Below, one piece after another: positions 60,845 through 64,000 of a DNA stretch of 64,000 bases (position 1 is its first letter; each line of letters opens with the position of its first letter). The stretch spans positions 1,240,001 through 1,304,000 of the forward strand of contig NZ_AP022614.1 of assembly GCF_010730575.1 (NCBI RefSeq), given 5' to 3'. The translations under genes and the position numbers were made by a program. Origin of the DNA: Mycobacterium parmense (lineage in GTDB: Bacteria > Actinomycetota > Actinomycetes > Mycobacteriales > Mycobacteriaceae). The notes under the pieces were generated by a model. That model was given only the letters and a program-made list of their open reading frames with translations, was not told where the DNA came from and did not search any database.

Positions 60845-62274
60845 CGCTGACCCCCATCGGTGTCGGTGCGCTCGCCGTTAGCCTGGTTGGGGCGGGTCCC
60901 GGCACGGGGTGCCCGGAATCGTGCTGCCAGAGTGGTGATGTCGTGGTCGGTGACGTGAAATGCCCGTACCCGCACCGGGTGGGCGGTGCCATCGATCATC
61001 ATGTACCCCACACCCGGCGTTGCATCAGAGATCCGGTCGCAATCCGCACCGGCATCCCTTGCTCCCTGGCCGAGAACCATGGCGGTTTGGGTGGCTTCGG
61101 TCAGCCGCAGCCCGATCCGCACGGTGAACAGCTGCCGCACTGACAGAGTCTCTTTGGCCGGGTCTTGTACCGCAGCCACCAGCGAAATGCCGACGGCGCG
61201 GCCTTGGGAGAGCAACAGACCCAGCAGTTGTTCCATTTCGCTGCGCACCTTGCGATCGGTGACATAGGCGGTCAGAGCGGCGATCTCATCAATAACCACG
61301 ACAAAACGCGGTTCGGATGAGGTGGGGGTGTGCAAGCGCGTCTTGCCGCGTAACCGGTTGGCGCGGGTGTGCATCACCTCCACAAGTTGCCGCAGCAGGT
61401 GCAAGGTGGAGTCGGTGGCGTCGTGGGTGAACACCGTGAACATGGGTGCTCCAGCGCCCAGTTCCATGCCGCCTTTGGGGTCGATGACGCAGAGCCGTAC
61501 CTGTCCGGTTTTCACTGCGGGGGCGATGCCAGCGATCAGTGACCACAACACCGAGCCTTTGCCCGCGCCGGTCGCGCCAGCCACCAGCAGGTGGTGGCCG
61601 AGCAGAGGTAGATGCCACCAGCGGCGGGATTCGGTGATGCCGACCCGGACCGACCCCACATCCACCGCAGTCGTCGTCGTGGGCATCGACAGAGCAATCG
61701 GGTCGGCCAGCGCGTCGCCTCGCATCAAGGTGATGCGTAGTTCTCCGGGCGCGGTTGCGCGGATGGTGATCCGGTCGGCACGCCAGGCGGCGGCTAGCGC
61801 CTGCGATTGCTTGTGCCAATCGGTCAGGGAGTGGCCGGTCACCACGCGCAGCGCCAGGACGTCGATCGTCTTGCCGATGCGCACCGAATGCAAGGTCGGC
61901 ACCAAAGTACGTTCGCCAAGTGTGGCGGTCAGGCCGTGCAGGGTGCACACCGATTCCCAGGTGCGGGTGTAGCGCAACCAGGTCAACCAGCGCCGCCGCA
62001 CCGGCTCGGTGACCCATCCGCGAAACGATCGCGGGTCCAGCCACGCCCATCCCACATACGCAGCAACGAGAGCAGCACCGATGATCAGCCCCGGGCGTGG
62101 GCCATGGGTGATGGCTATCCCCACGCTGGCGATGATCGGGATGCTTATGGCCGGGAACAGCACCGCCCACCACAGCAGATATCCGAGCGCCTTGAACAGT
62201 GCGAGGATGAGGTCGGTGATCCAGTCGTCATCGTTGGATTGAGAGTTGTTGGTGTTCTTGTGGTTTGATGCCAT
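60841..62274 (-). CDS. FtsK/SpoIIIE-type DNA translocase (TraB-like transfer protein)
   Basis: 477 residues. Two membrane helices near the N-terminus (LFKALGYLLWWAVLFPAISIPIIASVG and LIIGAALVAAYVGWAWL), then an ATPase of the FtsK/HerA family with Walker A GATGAGKG (233-240) and Walker B VVVIDE (325-330). In AICEs this protein alone moves double-stranded DNA between mycelia or cells. ATG 62274 has AGGGG nearby; the longer open frame is upstream of the first membrane segment and is unlikely. First gene of the coupled operon rep-small ORF-int. Confidence 0.92.
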   Translation of the reverse strand: MASNHKNTNNSQSNDDDWITDLILALFKALGYLLWWAVLFPAISIPIIASVGIAITHGPRPGLIIGAALVAAYVGWAWLDPRSFRGWVTEPVRRRWLTWLRYTRTWESVCTLHGLTATLGERTLVPTLHSVRIGKTIDVLALRVVTGHSLTDWHKQSQALAAAWRADRITIRATAPGELRITLMRGDALADPIALSMPTTTTAVDVGSVRVGITESRRWWHLPLLGHHLLVAGATGAGKGSVLWSLIAGIAPAVKTGQVRLCVIDPKGGMELGAGAPMFTVFTHDATDSTLHLLRQLVEVMHTRANRLRGKTRLHTPTSSEPRFVVVIDEIAALTAYVTDRKVRSEMEQLLGLLLSQGRAVGISLVAAVQDPAKETLSVRQLFTVRIGLRLTEATQTAMVLGQGARDAGADCDRISDATPGVGYMMIDGTAHPVRVRAFHVTDHDITTLAARFRAPRAGTRPNQANGERTDTDGGQR

Positions 62275-62362
62275 GACAGGCGCCCCTATGGTGAGTGAAT
62301 GGTCGGCAGCAACTCCCGTGCGGGGGCGCGACACCCACGAGCGCCGCGCCCCAGCAACCGGG

Positions 62363-62707
62363 CTACTTCTGCACGCGGGACGCCTGATCGCTCGGCGCAG
62401 CGGCGTGGTTCGTGGGGGCGATGGCGTCGGCGCGGAACGCCACACCGCTGCGATCACCTTGAGCCCACGGGATGGCTACCAGTCCCGACACCGAAACAGG
62501 TTGGGTTACTGTAACTTTCGGGTCTCCAGCGACAGTGATATTGAGTACTTCGCCGCCAGTGTCATCCAAAGCGAGTAGCTGTGCGGCGTACAGCGGCACC
62601 CCGGTCGCGGTGTCGACTTTCGGGCTGCCGGTCTCGAAGTCCAGCCGCGGCTCGGCCGCCCTGGTGACGATGAACCGCGTCCCCGAGGTATCAATTCTTA
62701 ATCGCAT
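62363..62707 (-). CDS. SCO3933-like regulatory protein of the element
   Basis: 114 residues from ATG 62707 (MRLRIDTSGTRFIVTR). The fold suggested is a small beta-barrel (DFETGSPKVDTATGVPLYAAQLLALDDTGGEVLNI), as in the SCO3933 family that accompanies FtsK-like genes in streptomycete elements. The frame stays open upstream to 62845, adding a 46-residue N-terminus with CPKCLGRVGNPC, a zinc-ribbon-like motif; the real start may therefore be 62845. It precedes the translocase gene by 88 bp. Confidence 0.7.
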   Translation of the reverse strand: MRLRIDTSGTRFIVTRAAEPRLDFETGSPKVDTATGVPLYAAQLLALDDTGGEVLNITVAGDPKVTVTQPVSVSGLVAIPWAQGDRSGVAFRADAIAPTNHAAAPSDQASRVQK

Positions 62708-62809
62708 TGTCCCGCTGTTCCTTTCGTGATCTGAATGCGCCCGGCGAGGCGCAGGAATCAGCTCACGCGGACACCGCGGACGTTGCGAGCGAAATTTGCA
62801 GGGGTTTCC

Positions 62810-62868
62810 GACACGGCCCAGACATTTCGGACACGACACGGACATCGCTGCCGACATCAGGCAGACAT
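62810..62868. promoter_or_regulatory. Helically phased GACAY repeats in the divergent control region
   Basis: GACAC or GACAT begins at 62810, 62821, 62830, 62841, 62853 and 62864, spacings 11, 9, 11, 12, 11, about one DNA turn. They lie between the SCO3933-like gene and the HTH gene, where the element's operator is expected, and may bind the HTH regulator or serve as iterons. They also overlap the possible coding extension of the SCO3933-like gene. Confidence 0.5.
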
Positions 62869-62961
62869 CGCCGCCGCGGGGACGCGCCAGTCCCATGGCA
62901 AACTAGGAACCACGCGCTAGTGATGGACAGGATCAACAACCGAAAGACATGTGCTGAGACG

Positions 62962-63762
62962 ATGGACGATCAGGAGGGTTGCATCGACGCCGCAGTGATC
63001 CCCAACGATCGCCTCACGCAACGACTGCACGCCAAGGGGCTGTCCCATGGGCGGTTCGCCACTGCCGTGGGCGTGGATGTTAAAACGGTGCGCCGATGGC
63101 TAGCCAACACCAACTACAAAGTCCGCGACGATAACGCACGCCGCGCCGCCGGCGTACTCGGCTGCACCCCGCACGACCTGTGGCCCAACCAGTTCCAACC
63201 CTCTACCGCACGCGCGCTGACGACAAACCCGGGCGGGCCATTCACCGCGACGCTCTACGCCAGCCGCACGCAGTTGCCGATCACCGCGTGGCAACAGCAT
63301 TTCGCCGACGCCACCACCGGTATCGACATCCTCGTCCTGGCAGCCACGTTCCTGTTCGACACGCTCGACGGATTTCTCGACACCCTGCTCGACGCCGCCG
63401 CCCGTGGTGTTCAGGTGCGGTTCCTCATCGGTCACCCCGACACCGCCACCACGATCCTGCGCGGCGAGGAAGAAGGCATCGGTGAAGCCGTCATCGCACG
63501 CTGCCGCACCTCCGTCGAACTGCTCACCCCGCATGCCGACACACCGGGCCTGCACATCCGCACCCACGACACCACGCTGTACACATCAACTTTCCGGGTC
63601 GACGACACAATGATCGTCAACTTCCACATCTACGGCTCACCGGGACGCAACAACCCCGTGCTCGTGCTCTCCCGCAACCACGAGCCCCGACTCTGGGCCA
63701 CCCTCGAACAAGCATTTTCCCATGTCTGGGACCACGCCACCCCACTGACCGCGAAAGGCTGA
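62962..63762 (+). CDS. HTH regulator with phospholipase-D-like C-terminal domain
   Basis: 266 residues from ATG 62962; ATG 62923 and GTG 62995 are alternatives and none has a well-spaced Shine-Dalgarno. N-terminal XRE-type HTH (about 15-75: LTQRLHAKGLSHGRFATAVGVDVKTVRRWL); C-terminal domain (about 95-260) resembles the phospholipase-D-like domain of HTH proteins in AICEs (DATTGIDILVLAATFLFD, VRFLIGHPDTAT, NFHIYGSPG), with the His-x-Lys signature absent, so it is probably a sensor and not an enzyme. It probably represses the transfer operon; adjacent to a Nudix gene. Confidence 0.75.
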   Translation: MDDQEGCIDAAVIPNDRLTQRLHAKGLSHGRFATAVGVDVKTVRRWLANTNYKVRDDNARRAAGVLGCTPHDLWPNQFQPSTARALTTNPGGPFTATLYASRTQLPITAWQQHFADATTGIDILVLAATFLFDTLDGFLDTLLDAAARGVQVRFLIGHPDTATTILRGEEEGIGEAVIARCRTSVELLTPHADTPGLHIRTHDTTLYTSTFRVDDTMIVNFHIYGSPGRNNPVLVLSRNHEPRLWATLEQAFSHVWDHATPLTAKG

Positions 63763-63767
63763 CCCCA

Positions 63768-64000
63768 ATGCGCACCGACTACTACAACGACCCCAACGCT
63801 CCCCAGCCCAACAGCGTGGTCCCGTCCGCCTCGGCCATCGTCACCGACCAACAAGGCCGCATTCTGTTGATCAAACGCCGTGACAACACCCTGTGGGCGC
63901 TACCCGGCGGCGGGCACGACATCGGCGAAACTATCGCGGGCACCGCCGTGCGCGAAGTCAAAGAAGAAACCGGTCTTGATGTCGAAGTCACCGCTCTGGT
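63768..64000 (+). CDS. Nudix hydrolase, N-terminal part
   Basis: The first 77 residues; the gene runs off the window. The complete Nudix box is visible: GGGHDIGETIAGTAVREVKEETGL (G-x5-E-x7-REVxEExG). Five bases behind the HTH gene with AAAGG upstream of ATG 63768, so they form an operon. In pSAM2 the immunity protein Pif, which contains a Nudix motif, blocks redundant transfer; the position here suggests a similar role. Substrate unknown. Confidence 0.88.
   Translation, partial: MRTDYYNDPNAPQPNSVVPSASAIVTDQQGRILLIKRRDNTLWALPGGGHDIGETIAGTAVREVKEETGLDVEVTAL

Larger units (their letters stand above)
57506..64000. mobile_element. AICE-like integrative element in tRNA-Leu (left part; incomplete)
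   Basis: At least 6.5 kb next to a tRNA gene, with the gene set of pSAM2-type actinomycete integrative and conjugative elements: recombinase, RepSA-type initiator, FtsK/TraB-type DNA translocase, small regulator, HTH regulator and Nudix gene. The minus-strand genes are packed with ATGA/GTGA overlaps. Unlike pSAM2, which uses a tyrosine integrase, this one has a large serine recombinase. Codon use is less GC-rich at places than the core genome. Whether it is active is unknown. Confidence 0.8.

Overview
The window is from a slow-growing Mycobacterium, most likely the M. avium complex or a near relative. The DNA is GC-rich, and gene content and order follow M. tuberculosis Rv2074 to Rv2141c as I remember it (no search was possible). 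Mycobacterial hallmarks are present: a Pup-proteasome locus, an mce operon, a PE gene, mycothiol ligase and F420-type enzymes. Many genes look leaderless, with a TANNNT box (GATACT at cysQ) 6-7 nt before the start codon and no Shine-Dalgarno.

Layout. 1-5601: the tail of an Rv2074-like gene, then an accessory block. This block holds a CpnT-like secreted-toxin gene whose C-terminus is an ADP-ribosyltransferase, a small gene behind it that may encode immunity, and a 747-residue alpha/beta hydrolase. 5622-11336: pepE, a 5'-3' exonuclease, a DUF4333 membrane protein and the helicase helY. 11439-22595: twin-arginine translocase tatC-tatA and the complete pupylation system (pafC, pafB, pafA, prcA, prcB, pup, dop, mpa), interrupted by one plus-strand gene. 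Dop prepares Pup, PafA attaches it to target lysines, Mpa unfolds pupylated proteins, and PrcBA degrades them. 22760-28914: lppK, DUF503, tRNA methyltransferase trmI, a RecB-like nuclease, a mercuric-reductase-like flavoprotein, a DUF4126 membrane protein, hisG and hisE.

29251-39806: a complete ten-gene mce lipid-import operon, preceded by two tiny overlapping leader ORFs and ending with an MPT64-like secreted protein. 39908-57307: metH, a PAC2 protein, a short-chain dehydrogenase, mshC, cysQ, a row of conserved hypotheticals, lppL, pyrD, a long PE protein, a PEBP protein and an M20 peptidase. 57439-57524 is tRNA-Leu(GAG).

57506-64000: the left part of an integrative element resembling actinomycete integrative and conjugative elements (AICEs). 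It carries a large serine recombinase, a small ORF, a rolling-circle RepSA-type initiator and an FtsK/TraB-type DNA pump in one overlapping minus-strand operon. A divergent arm encodes an HTH regulator and a Nudix protein. The recombinase ORF ends inside the tRNA gene. The right end of the element lies outside the window.

The strongest candidate new system is the CpnT-like ADP-ribosyltransferase toxin with its proposed immunity gene (214-3260). The toxin domain sits in DNA that is visibly poorer in GC than the rest of the gene.
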